From contig CM049308.1 in the NCBI GenBank assembly GCA_026874595.1, positions 35,954,027 through 36,018,026 of the forward strand: a stretch of 64,000 nt of DNA. Direction: 5' to 3'. The translations under genes were made by a program, and so were the position numbers. The notes under the pieces were generated by a model. It was not told where the DNA came from. It was given only the letters and a program-made list of their open reading frames with translations, and did no database searches. Positions 24,190 to 36,400 of the stretch are shown piece after piece (position 1 is the stretch's first letter; each line of letters opens with the position of its first letter). Source of the stretch: Sipunculus nudus. Its lineage: Eukaryota; Annelida; Sipuncula; Golfingiida; Sipunculidae.

Positions 24190-24672
24190 GGCATTAAATG
24201 TTCCTGACATGGCATAACTTCCAAACTTGTGGCATCAGTGATGCCAGATAAACACATATGTGCAATTTTCACCAAAACAGACCTACAGATTGAAACACCA
24301 TGCAAGATTTTAAGCCGAGACACCAATCAAATACTGTGGAAGTAGATCAGTGTATTCGCCAAAAACGGGAAGGTAGGTGGCGCCACCAGTCTTTAGTACG
24401 AGATGGAGGTATCCAAGATCTATGGACATACACAATTTTAAACCCTTGGGTTACGGCTGTTATCATTAAGACACCTAGATTCATACTGCACAGAAAGGAT
24501 TGCAGGTGGCGCCACCATTCTTTGTTAGGCACAACTTCATGGGTTAGCGAACAACTATGCCGGGTTTCGGAAAGATCGGTCTTAGGGTCTCAGAGGAGTT
24601 ATCCGGAAACGAACGCCGCGGCGGCGGGACCCCCGTGAAAACAAAGTATCCGCTAAACTGTTTTGGCGGATA
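24190..24672 (-). mobile_element. Partial family A element (5' portion)
   Basis: The right edge carries the 5' hairpin on TATCCGC with a GC-rich block of CCG triplets just inside (near 24613). Two GGTGGCGCCACC palindromes lie near 24376 and 24505. No 3' hairpin was found, so the left boundary is approximate. Confidence 0.55.
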
Positions 24673-24811
24673 TGATTATGTCTTATATTTTATGTAAGTT
24701 TGAAAATGGTATATCCTTTGCCTTTCAGTATATTTGTTACCTGCTTCATACCATGCACGCCTATGGTTTTGAGTAAATTTAAAAGCCCATTTACGGATTT
24801 GAACTGTTATT

Positions 24812-26142
24812 GTATCCGCCAAAACAGAGTTTTGTGGATACTTTGTTTTCAGTCGAACTCCTCCGTAACCAATGGGCAGAATTTTTTGTAATTCGGAATT
24901 ATGATCGGGTCACATGTGAACTGCTGCGCCCTCATTTTTTATTTGACCTCTGACCTTTCCTCTCTGCCCAGCGTCCATTTGTGCGTCTGTTTCCACACAT
25001 AAACCCACATATCTTGGGAACCGTTTGACCGATCAGGCTAAATATTTGGCACAAATATAACCCTTGGATAGCTTTATAACATACACTAAAAATGGTAGCG
25101 CCACCTGCAACCACTTTCGCACAACGTCCATCTTTTTATTGCCTTGGGATAAAATCACTCATATCTCTGCATTGATTGGACTTGTCCACCTGAAATTTTG
25201 CATGTATACATCCTGGACAGCTTTCTTGATTTTATGACAGGTGGCGCCACCTACATACACGTTTACGCTGCAGACATCCAAGCTCATATGTAGGGAACCG
25301 TTTGACCGATTTGGCCAAAATTTTGCATGTGTATAGATCTCCTGTTGCTCTTTATCATACACAAAACTATTTTTGCACAGCGTCCGTCTGTTTGTCTGCC
25401 TTTGGATAAAATCACTCATATCTCGTGAGTGGTTTGACTTATCTGCCTAAAATTTTGCAGGTTTATACATCTTGGATTGCTTTCTTGATTTTGTGGCAGG
25501 TGACGCCACCTATATTTATGTTTACCTTGCAGACATCCAGGCTTATATCTCGGGACTGGTTTGCTGTATCCTCCTGAAATTTTGCATGTGTATAGATGTC
25601 ACATAGCTCTTTATCATACGCAAAACTGGAGGCGCCACCTGCAAGCATGTTTGCACAGGGTCAGTCTGTGTGTCTACCGTGGGATAAAATCACTCATATC
25701 TCAGTTGTGGTTTGATTTTATGCCTAAAATTTTGCAGGTTTATACATCTCGGAAAGCTTTCTCGATGTTGTGGCAGGTGGCGCCACCTACATTTATTTTA
25801 CGCTGCAGACATTTAGGATTATATCTCAGGACTGTTTTGACATATCCGCCACCTGCCACCATTTTTGCACAGCTTCCTTCTGTTTGTCTGCTGAGGGATA
25901 AAATCACTCATATATAAGTAGAGGTTTGACTTTTTGCATATGTATACAACTTGGACAGCCCTCTGGATTTTGTGGCAGGTGGCGCGACCTACATACACAT
26001 TTCGTCTGCAGACATCCATGCTAATATGCAACACATCTCACGATATTTCCCCTTGCCACTCAATCCATGCCTCACTATACCCCATCCCACTCTAATTTCG
26101 GCGGATACACGTAGTTGCTTGTCGACTACCCGTATATTCTAG
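24812..26142 (+). mobile_element. Helitron-like element, family A, plus orientation
   Basis: It starts with the GTATCCGCC hairpin (24812) and ends with the subterminal GGCGGATAC, the 3' hairpin GTAGTTG/CGACTAC (one mismatch), a short spacer and CTAG next to TT (26139-26142). The core has several diverged half-units with GGTGGCGCCACC or close variants (near 25239, 25778 and others). It lies back-to-back with the partial copy on its left. Confidence 0.78.
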
Positions 26143-27327
26143 TTAAGATTTGAAGAAGACTTAAGAAGGTATAAATATTATCAATTGTTTGATAATTTAT
26201 GTGTGTGTTTATATAGGGTATAGCTTTCCTCCGTGTGCATGTATGGAAGAATAATTTATGAATAATTGGACCAAATTCACCTATGACTGTCTGATACAAT
26301 GTACCTGCCGCAGCGTTATATTGCAGGTACAGACCAATTCCATGAGCGTCACCTCAAATTTCAGAAGCTTCCAGAAAGCAATCATGAAAATAATTATTCT
26401 GTAAAAAAAAGATTTTAGATGGCGCCACAATTCTCGTTCAACAATGCACGATTTGACACACACCGTTTGATAATCATCAGTGGAAGCAATTAATCCTTAC
26501 ATCTGCATGCATAAGCAACATGATGTATTCTGAGTGGTACTGCAAGTCTTATGCAGTAGAAAATATAAGGGCATGCTTATCAGATCAATTCATTAAGACA
26601 TACCAGGGAAATCTGAGCAAACAATAGTTCATGAACGATCAGTTGAATCGATAACTAAATGTAGGTGGCGCCATTGATACAAATAGACAGCAAGTAGTCA
26701 GCGTCCCCCAAGATGCAAAAAAAAAATAAAAAAAATAAATGTGCATGCTTTAGTGGAAATCAATTTGCTGTAAAGTAAAAGATCTTTTTTATTTTATTTT
26801 GGTCAACAAAAAGACGACCTGGTTTCTGTTTCCTCAGAAGTGCATTGAATCATTTGAATGCAGTTGCGAATGGCAGTGACACAGGCATATCACACAGGCA
26901 TACCAAAGCTTAAACAATGTTTAAATTCCCTGTCATTCTTTACAATTATCGAAGTAACCGTACTGACTCTTCTAAAAACTGCATGATTATTGAACTTTAA
27001 AAGTTCTCAATTTTGCCACCAGCATTCTGGTTTTGGTATGCAGGTTCCTTGATTGGCTGAATTAGTATAGTATAATATTTTCATCACTCAATAAACTTGT
27101 GTAAATGATACAAATGTAAATGATAATTGTTTGCAGTATTTGAATACATATGCAATAAACATATACAAAAGAGAGCTATGTAAAGCTTGAAGGGTTGGAT
27201 ATTGCCCTCAATAATTAAGTCTGTTGTGGTCCATAAAAGTTCAAAACAATCAATGAAAAACTTGGTTGCAATTTTTTGTAAATAATAAAAATCCAATAAA
27301 ACAAAAAAAAAATATTCCAAAGAGCAT

Positions 27328-27330
<3 letters not shown>

Positions 27331-27378
<48 letters not shown>
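27331..27378. repeat. (CT)n microsatellite
   Basis: About 24 uninterrupted CT dinucleotides, followed shortly by a GT run. Confidence 0.95.
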
Positions 27379-27381
<3 letters not shown>

Positions 27382-27834
27382 TAATATATATGTGTGTGTG
27401 TTTGTAAATCCATGCATACAAATGAAAACAAATTTCATGCTATAGTGGTATCAACATTTGCGAGGTGTCCCACATTGTAGCTACAGATGCAATATTTTGC
27501 ACTATAATTTTTTTTGTTTACTCATTTTGTTTACAAAGCGAGCTAGCTAACCAAACGAGGTCCAAGTTGATACATAGGACTACGTACATGTACACGCCCA
27601 AACTGTGGGTCAAAGTACGCCTCAGGTGCAAATGTACCACGATATATATACATAACAATTTACACCTGATCAGCTGCTCTACTTTCCGTCGTATTAAGTG
27701 TCTGTGCAGGAGTCAGACATGTATTTGCACAGATAATTTTATATAAATACATGGGGCGATGTGGCTGCGTCTCAAAACATAATATTTAATGTTCAAGTGA
27801 ACACGCCTGGCAACCATCCTCGTTTCGCCAATGT

Positions 27835-27848
27835 CCACCAGAGGGCGG
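27835..27848 (+). promoter_or_regulatory. Single CTCF-consensus match
   Basis: CCACCAGAGGGCGG fits CCASYAGRKGGCRS at every position. It lies in non-repetitive DNA. Occupancy is unknown, and a single match can occur by chance. Confidence 0.3.
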
Positions 27849-28072
27849 ACTCTTCAAGACAAACGGCTGATCGTTTTCACAGGAATAAAATGTGTTTTTC
27901 TTCATGTATTTCCCAATTAGGAATAATTATCATGTAATTGACTTGTCAACATGAGGTTAAATGCATATACATGTATGTTCTGGGAGAAGCAACACATTCT
28001 TCTAAAAAAAAAACCAAAAAAAACTATGCAATACATATTTGCTTCTACCAGGAAGGTATGCCTTCAACCCCG

Positions 28073-28074
<2 letters not shown>

Positions 28075-28107
<33 letters not shown>
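28075..28107. repeat. (GT)n microsatellite
   Basis: About 16 GT dinucleotides. Confidence 0.95.
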
Positions 28108-28109
<2 letters not shown>

Positions 28110-29139
28110 GTTCATAACATAACTCACGCAATCATGAATGGAATCTCATGAAATTTTCAGGGCATTTCGGGAATGGGCCTATGAAGAATCGGTTTTATGT
28201 TGGTATTGATCCGGCACCTGATCCGGGATCAAGAACGTTATCAAGGAATATTCAACAAATGTACAGTCATTTTTGCACGAATGTACCTGGAAATAAAGAT
28301 CCAATAAGTAAAGGCAAAAACGGCTTGAGGAGCATCTCACATTAGAGACCCACCACATGGCGAATTCTGATTTTTAATTTAGCATTCAGTTCTGACTGGC
28401 CGGAAGGTCGAACATAACTGAATGTTACTCTCCCCGAAATTGTATTCCACACTGTCACAAACTTTTAACAGACAACAGCTAATGGCATGGCTTAAACATA
28501 GACATTACCTTGTGGTTGATATTCACGAGTTTTATCGCTACTGTTAAAATTACAATTACACTGCATTACAATGGTACTGAGCCGTGTTAAATGGTTTCTT
28601 TTATATGATATTTATAGAATTTCCTGTACCTAATTGTTGGGAGTGAGTTTTCTGGAAATGGCAGGGTCGATTTTTTTCTCTCTTTTATGCCTGTCATTGT
28701 CAAAGTGGTCTCTAAATAGACACATTCTGTTGGATATATAATCTGTGTATATTTGTTTAGATATTATGAGTAAGATTATGTAAACTTTGAAAGTTAAATG
28801 CAAATCAATGTAATGGCCTTTTGTAACAGCACATTTATTTGCAAAACATCACTATACTTTACATTTTGCTCAGTGGTGCAATATAAGGGTATTTATGAAC
28901 CCTGAAAAATGGCCTGGCCCCAACTAGCCAAATTCTATGATGCATTTACCTGATGGTCTCCAAGTTTTTCTTAAAGTACAGCCTATGTCAATGTCCTCGC
29001 GTCATATTCATACCTCAATTTAAACGCGAATAATTCCTTAGAACATTTCCATCCGATACGGTTATAAAAAATTGCCTTTGGTTTATATTTCGTTCTGAAG
29101 CCAGTGGCAATTTACGTTAACGTACCCTTAATAAAAGAC

Positions 29140-29490
29140 AAGGCCTAAAGGCCTAATGCGAACCTGTGCATTGGGATATACACCAGGTATAATGTTTCTA
29201 TGCTGGACCTTTTCATGTATATGAACAATGCAAGTACTAAACATTCTGAATAAGAAACAATTACACAAACACCACTGTTGAAATTCTGGCATCGGTGCAC
29301 ACAACACAAAAATGATTGTAGCTGGCACCACGAGTCTTGTATACAATGAAACTATCAGAGATATATACATATGCCCAATTTCAGACTGATATATCAAACC
29401 CCTCCTGAGAAATAAGCAGGGACACACACTGTGCAAAAAATATTGTAGGTGGCACCACCAGTCTTGTATACGACAAAGTTATTCGATATG
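29140..29490. repeat. Family G dispersed repeat
   Basis: Starts with GGCCTAATGCGAACC and a TGGGATATACACCAGGTATA segment, then AAAAATGATTGTAGCTGGCACC and GTAGGTGGCACCACCAGTC. The same order is found at 8695-8990, and part of it at 9815-10150. Confidence 0.55.
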
Positions 29491-29504
29491 TATAGGTGAG
29501 AAAG

Positions 29505-30125
29505 GCAGTTGCCCCGAGTGAACTGTGACAAATTGCTGGCTCAGGCTACTGCACTGAGTGAACTCTTGACCTGCACCTGGCTAGACTGAGTGAACATTTG
29601 ACCTGTACCTGGCTGCACTGAGTGAACTCTTGACCTGTTGCATAATCTGACACAGTTGGCAGTCTGTCAAAGGTATAAATTGATCCAGGCTGAACTTTGG
29701 TGCCAAATCTGATGCAGTGGGCAGTCTGCCAACGCTATAAATAGAATGTAGCTACTGCACTGAGTGAAATCCTGACCTATACCTGGCTGCACTGAGTCAA
29801 ACTCTTGACCAGTTGCCTAATCTGATACAGTTGGCAGTCTGCCAAAGCTATAAATAGATCCAGACTGACCTTTGACCTGATTCCAAATCTGAAATAGTAG
29901 CCACTCCATTGCATAATCTCACAGATTGGCTCCACATGCAGCCCTGAGGGGCATAACACCCAGAAAGTGATTATATGATACTCATGAGGTGATCACATGC
30001 TACCCATGAGATGATCACATGCCCTGTACTTGGCTGCACTGAATGAACTCTTGACCTATATCTGGCTGCACTGAATGAACTCTTGATCTGTTGCCAAATC
30101 TGAAACAGTTGGCAGTTTCTCATCC
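29505..30125. repeat. Tandem repeat, units of about 120 bp
   Basis: Repeated blocks GCACTGAGTGAACTCTTGAC, CCTGGCTGCACTGA and TTGGCAGTCTGCCAAAGC (the last is a small hairpin TTGGCAG/CTGCCAA) occur four to five times with gaps. No coding capacity is evident. Confidence 0.6.
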
Positions 30126-30129
30126 AATT

Positions 30130-31850
30130 TAAAGATACAATCACAATCTTCGCCTGTTTGTAAATTTGTTAACACATACTGAAAAACTTTGGCTTAAATG
30201 CTTTTATTTAAAACTGACTTTTTTTTTATAAACTTTTTATCAAAATATCTAGAATAATAAATGAAGTAGTCTTTTCATTGTTAACGGTCAAATAATTCTG
30301 CCAAAAATCATTCAAGTAAACTTGAACAAAGGCCACCTAAGAATAATTTTTGTGCAATATTACAGAAGTCATAATTGAAACAACAATTTTGTAGAAGAAC
30401 AATATTGCAATCCTCAGTCTGAAATAGACATAATAATGGCCATAAGACATACTTAATTCTTTCACAACTCAACCAAAAATCAACAAACTCAATCTATTCT
30501 TATATGATTGAAAGAACCATGTTCTGGGATTATTCTTTTGAAAAAATGAACGATTCAACTTGATAGTTTCATCATAGACATTTTTAAGCTGAAAGAGGCT
30601 AAAATTATCAGAATTTTGCCCATAAAAAAAAAAAACAGGTAGGTGGCACCGCGAAATCTGCAATTTCAAATACGAGTCATGTGACCAACATATGCACAAT
30701 ACTTGGTAATGCTAGCTTCTGTCATTTCTGAGATTACAATGTCAGTATGCTTATTTTTTTGCATTCAAATTCATGATGCCAGCTCCAGTCGTTTTCGGGA
30801 AAGTACGGGTTAACGTACAGAAGACGGACGCCAAACGCCGCCACGCCATCGCATTAGCTCGCAGGTTCGCTAAAAATTACTACGGATGCATGCTGAATGC
30901 CAGTTTATTATACATATACATCTCACTGTTGAGTATGGATACTAATTATTTATAATCCATATACAGCCGTCTTTATACACCCACAGAGAGATACCTGTGA
31001 TTGTAAACATTGCCTGGCACGAGGAATATCTAAAATCATAAATCTACATTTTTTAAAAGCTTTTTTAAACCATAGATAACCTGAAATCTAAATGTCTAGA
31101 GGCATGATATAGCGGATGCTGATAAACTGGTGCCAGGCTAGATGTATCTGCTTCACACAGCTAACATATATGGTAAAATGACTCGGTTCAATCTTTATAA
31201 TTCAGCCAAAATTCATTCTTAAGAACCATAAAAGACAATTTATATAAGAATTATTCAGGAGATTATTTTTGTAAAATATTAAACAAATTGGCCTCAATGG
31301 CATCAGTCGAAAAACGTTTTGCAGGTTTATAACTCAAATGGGAAAATACAGCAAAATGGGTAAGTTCAGCTTCCCATAACTCAGCCAAAAGTCACTGAAC
31401 TGAGACAATTTAAACAAATTTAGAAAGCACTACCCTAGGATCATTTCTGTGCGATATTAAACAATTTGGCCATATAGTTTCAGAGAAGAAGTTTTTTGTA
31501 GCCCTCAGTGTGATACAGGCACTGATGACCCCGTACAAAAAAGGCCGATGCAGGTGGCGCCACCAATACTTCAATTTCAGATATGACTCATGTGACCAAC
31601 ATTGGCATAAAATTTTTTGATGATAGCTCTAGCCGTTTCTGAGATTGAAATTTTAGTATGCTTTTTTTACAGATGACTAAGTTCAGCTTCCTGTAACTCG
31701 GCCAAAAATCACCGAACTGAAACCATTCGAACAAATTTGAAAGAGATGGTATAAGAGATTATTTCTGTACAATATTGAACAATTTGGCTGGACCGTTTCG
31801 GAGGAGTTTTTAAAACTTTTTTTTAGCTTTTTCGTTATTGGCGGTTTTAA
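30130..31850. repeat. Family F tandem-repeat region with Helitron-like fragment
   Basis: Units of about 150 bp contain GCCAAAAATCA, AACCATTYGAACAAATTTG and GATTATTTCTGTRCAATATT (degenerate), repeated near 30280, 30470, 31200, 31370 and 31680. Paired CATGTGACCAACAT blocks lie at 30680 and 31590. One palindrome GGTGGCGCCACC is at 31553 and a variant at 30643. A GC-rich block at 30830-30875 with GACGGACGCC resembles the GC-rich heads of families A and E. Boundaries were not resolved. Confidence 0.5.
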
Positions 31851-31954
31851 GTATTAATTTGAATAATTACAGCTCTGACACCAAAAACTGCCGGAGGTAA
31901 ACCTTCCATTTTCATGTATACACGCATGTATTTATATAATTATGTTTCCGGCAG

Positions 31955-32175
31955 GGACTATCAGTGGCAGGACAGTAGCACACACTTCTCCTCAATTTAT
32001 CCCTGTTGTTAACCAGGCCCGGTGCTGCGGGTCCTAGGTGTGTAACCGTCCCCTCTGACTGGTCATGAAAAACACCAAGGAACCCGGAAAGGCGCACTTG
32101 TTAATGCATGAAACGTCTGTCGATCGTGCACGGCCTTCCAATTAAGCTTGAAGATTGCTTACTCTTGGAGGGAAC
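31955..32175 (-). repeat. Diverged SINE body fragment
   Basis: Same order of landmarks as the SINE at 14.3-15.2 kb: the AGGCCYGGTG segment, a CCCC..CTGGTCAT segment, CACCAAGGAACCC, AAAGGCGCACT, then CCTTCCAATTAAGCTTG. It is much more diverged and no tRNA-like head was found. Confidence 0.55.
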
Positions 32176-33410
32176 CGGACGTTTTTCAGCTGAGATCAAA
32201 ACTTGCGCTTCCTGCTCTTGAAGAAAATACACGAACCGTTCACATATTCGAAGCTTATAACGTGCTGGATTTAAAGGTCTTCAAACGCGCCGCCTTATTG
32301 TATAGCATCAATCCTTCTGCATTTCAAGATGTATACTTAGCAATTTCTTTCAAATACAACATGTTCCTCTGCAATTCTTTTCCCGACCTGCGGTCGTCAT
32401 TGGATATAATAATGTAACACTTAGCTCATACCGGCTGTGTTAACTGTAAAAGGTTGTCATTGATTTTTGACAAGAGAAAGCCAAGAGTTATAGTTTTCAG
32501 ATCTTTATATATAGTGTTTTTCATCCTTTCATCAGTTAAAGGAATGACAAACAATAAAGGAAAGAGACAGAGAAACGCTCTTTCTAATGCCCAAATATGT
32601 GAATCCTTTAATTCACCTTGTTTTTACATTGGTTTCTTTACTATTGTCCGGGATGTTAGGATATTTTCAAAGTTTAATATTAAAAAAATGAGTTAATTAA
32701 TTTATGCTCGTAAGATACCGTTCACCAGGAAGAAACAATGTTAAACTTCATGGGTGATGTGGATGCACACCGCTACGTCAAAAGCCATTTGCTGTGTGAA
32801 ATGATATTGGAGTTGGCCTCAGACGAGGTCACGCACAGGAAGCAGCGCCATCTAACCTTCACTCCAGCAGGTGCTAGGACCGGCAGGTGGCGCAGCATAT
32901 TGGCGGTGATGCAAACATAATAAAAAATCCTATAAAATACTTATTATTCATAGAACACATTACACACACACGCACAACAACAACAACAAAGTGAATTTTC
33001 AAAATGGTAATTTTTGGTGAAATTTATGAGATTTTTTAAATCTTGATCATGAGTGTTCTTAAATATGACCATTTAGTGAAAAGTAATGGCACTTTTTTTA
33101 ACGGGGATATAGGAGTTTACTGGGACCGATATTTCTTGAAAAACTTGTGGCCGCACTTCAATGAGGTTTATGGGTCAATTTGTGTCCCCTTTTAAAAGAT
33201 GAAGGGCCACACAATCCAGTAGTACTCAGTGGTCTTGGAATATTTGAAGGTTTGAATATTTCTTGCTGGATTAAAGATTTTTCATTATCTTTCGATTAAT
33301 GAAAAAGTTTTTCAGATGTTCAGTAGGCAAAAACAAAAACAGAATGAATGGTATAACTGAGCGACAATGATAATAAAAAAAAAACAGCTACCAGTATAAA
33401 CCTTAAAGGA
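32176..33410. other. No recognised gene
   Basis: Plus frames at 32148-32417 and 32738-32920 are open by chance as far as I can tell: no domain and no matching splice sites. GGCAGGTGGCGCAGC at 32882 is another palindrome relative. Confidence 0.35.
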
Positions 33411-36400
33411 AATAAATTTATTACATAATTTATACAAAATCCATGCAAAACGACTGAACAGTATCATTATGTACATGTGTTACAAGTGCAATTAACAGTC
33501 AGAACAGGGATACCAGTAACTGTCAACCAAGATGGAGTGGGCTTAATGTCACCATTCTGTTTAAGAAGATCACCTATTTCTCCTATTTCTGAACTGACTA
33601 GAATCCTTGTCTGTGGGCCTGTCCATATTTAAACAGCACAGACGCACTGACTGATATGCAAGACTGGTCATGAAATGAGATGATGTTTGACATGATTGGG
33701 GCATATTTTGAATATTATCCATTTCTGTGTTTTTTTTATGTCTCTTTCATAAATTAAATATCCATGCATGCAAACATTTGAAGAATTCACCATCAGATCA
33801 AAATAAATGAAATAACAGACCACAGCTAGCATATCATTTACCCACGTGCTGTATAATATCAGTTTGATGAAGATTGTCATATACATTCAGTAAATAGAAT
33901 AATATATATATCTAACTAAACTCTGTATGCTGACAATGAATTATTTGTTAATGAGAGAACCAAAATCATTTAAACAAAAGTAAAGCATTGCTGTAAACAG
34001 ATAATATTATCATTTGGTGATCACTGTCACTTGGTGCAAAAATGATTTTGCAAAACAGTCACAGATTGTAAATAAACTATCAGTATAGCCAAATAACATC
34101 CAGGTAACTTTTAAACCTTCATAAAACTGGGACTATGGAATTGAACAAGGATTCAATTTAAACCAGGAAATAACTTTAAATCCAAAAATAACAATACTTT
34201 CCAGTGCATATAACAAAGACAGTCAGGGATGAGTATTTTTTCCAAGCAAGGTGTTCAACAATCATGTGTCTACTTGCCAAACTACAAGACAACAGAGCGT
34301 ACTGCTTGTATGGTCAATCATGTAAATATAATGTGCTTCATATATTGTTTAACAGTAGTTCGAAAATTTGAAATGAAATTATAAATTAATGAGTCTTCAC
34401 ACTAATAGAATGGTGTATTGTTTGCTTTGCCAGGTTCAACCAGAACAGATATAGAAAAATCATCATTGCGGTAATTTTTTAATGAAAATAATAATCTGTA
34501 ATTCAGCCAATTTACAGTGCTGTATTTTTTGGCCAATAGACAGTTGCACAACCAAAAAATCCACAACCACCTACACCTAAAATGAAAAACAAAACAAGTC
34601 AACAAAATTATTATCTTGGGCTTATACCTACTGATTGCTGAACAATTACATAAAACAAATACAACTGCAATAATTCAAATTGAAATGTTTATGTGTAAGG
34701 AGAAGATGGCTACAAATTAAACAATCGGGTAAATTTAATTTAACAGTTGGCTCCCATGAATCTGAAGGATTACCAAACACAGAAACACGCAGAGAGAAAA
34801 TGGACCCCTGCAGGATATGAAGACATTGTACATGAACTATCAGATCTAAAGTTACCACTGAATCAAGATTATTGTGCTAAATGCTCCCTGTTTAATCACA
34901 AGCAATGAGTTATTCCAGAAGATGCACCACCTTTAGGCCAAACTGTTATACAAGTCCAGTCAAGATCCTGGTATACAAATAAATTTGAGATTTCATTAAC
35001 TTTTTGTTTATTTTTTTATCAGAATTTACAAATTTCCAATTTTCAAATAATCATATTTACAATTTTCTTACCATCTTTCTGTAAAATAAAGTGGAGACAT
35101 CTGAGATCAATACACTCTTTTAAAAGAATACTGTAAACCATGACTTCATACATTCAAGTGCAGTCTGACTTAATAATCTCTCTTAACAGGCTGAGCCATA
35201 TGGTCAGTTTACCTTACTATAATAGATGGCTGCAATTAAACCAGGAAATCACCTTTTTCTCTTGATGATGTTTCTTAAATTCACAACATATTTTCTTGGA
35301 TCTGAACTTCACTGGTAAACACCATCAGATAATGATATTCATGAGAACAGCACAACTGTTATAGTTTGAGCTGGAACTACTGGTAATCAAAACACTGCAC
35401 TTCTACAGATCTTACCAGGTCAAAACTGAATGAACAAAGATGTACCAGACATAACAATAAACATATATACTGCACAAATTCAAATGAGGATGTTAAACCT
35501 TAATAAATACAAAATAAACCTTGACTGCTATAAATAATGGGAGATACATAGATAAAACTTGAACGCAACTCTATAATTTTTTTCCCCAAAGAAATTATCC
35601 TTACATTTAATATATTTTATTGAATACCTCCAGCCATTTCATCATTGACATATTTTGGAGGTTTTGGTGATGAATGAAAAAACAAACTGGTGATTGGATG
35701 ATGCAAACCTACCTACCTAGGAACTTTGTGTTTGTGGTCTGAACCGAACAGTTAACAAAGTGCTTGGTGCTGAATTCTAAAGCAAGTACAAGGCAACCAC
35801 CGGGCAGACCACACCAAGTCAAGGGTGTATTGGTGTGGCAATATATATACATACACACAAAGACATGCACATCAGTTATAGCTGAGCCCTGCTATGCACC
35901 ATCCTCACTATGTATGATAGTGAAGAATTGATGGCAATGACGACATCATACCTTAGGACTCTTGGCAATTACAATTACAGTTCATTCAATCCAACATTTA
36001 TAAACCTGAGCCCTTGTTTAAACAAATCAAGATGATCATGGATTTCAAAATCTTCACTTTTCAGATATCCAAAAGGATCTTAAAACGTGTCAACAGTAAA
36101 TCCCTCTGAGTAACAGAATGATGGAAATCATCATTCACGCTCTATGAATCCAACTCTTACTGCCCATCATTGTGTACATTTCATGAGACATTCCACAGAT
36201 CCCATCTGATATAAACAGCACAGCAGGTGGGACTATGAAATTCTATTCACAGTTAAGCAACTCTTTGGTATTTGAACACAAGATGTCATGTTACATACAT
36301 ATTATAAGACTTATTTACAACTTAACATATTTATATATATATATATACAAACACACTCACTGTGGGCTCAGATATATCCTCTGGGACAAACTCAATGGGT

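Larger units (their letters stand above)
26143..29139. other. No recognised gene
   Basis: Contains two microsatellites, a lone GTAGGTGGCGCCA (26660) and a GATGGCGCCACA (26418), which are palindrome variants outside any clear element, and the CTCF-like match at 27835. The frame at 28148-28345 ends in stops and has no recognised motifs. Confidence 0.4.

Noticed and set aside
24300-24638. 112-codon plus frame
   Set aside because: It overlaps the family A 5' fragment and its GC-rich block, antisense to the element. No coding signature.
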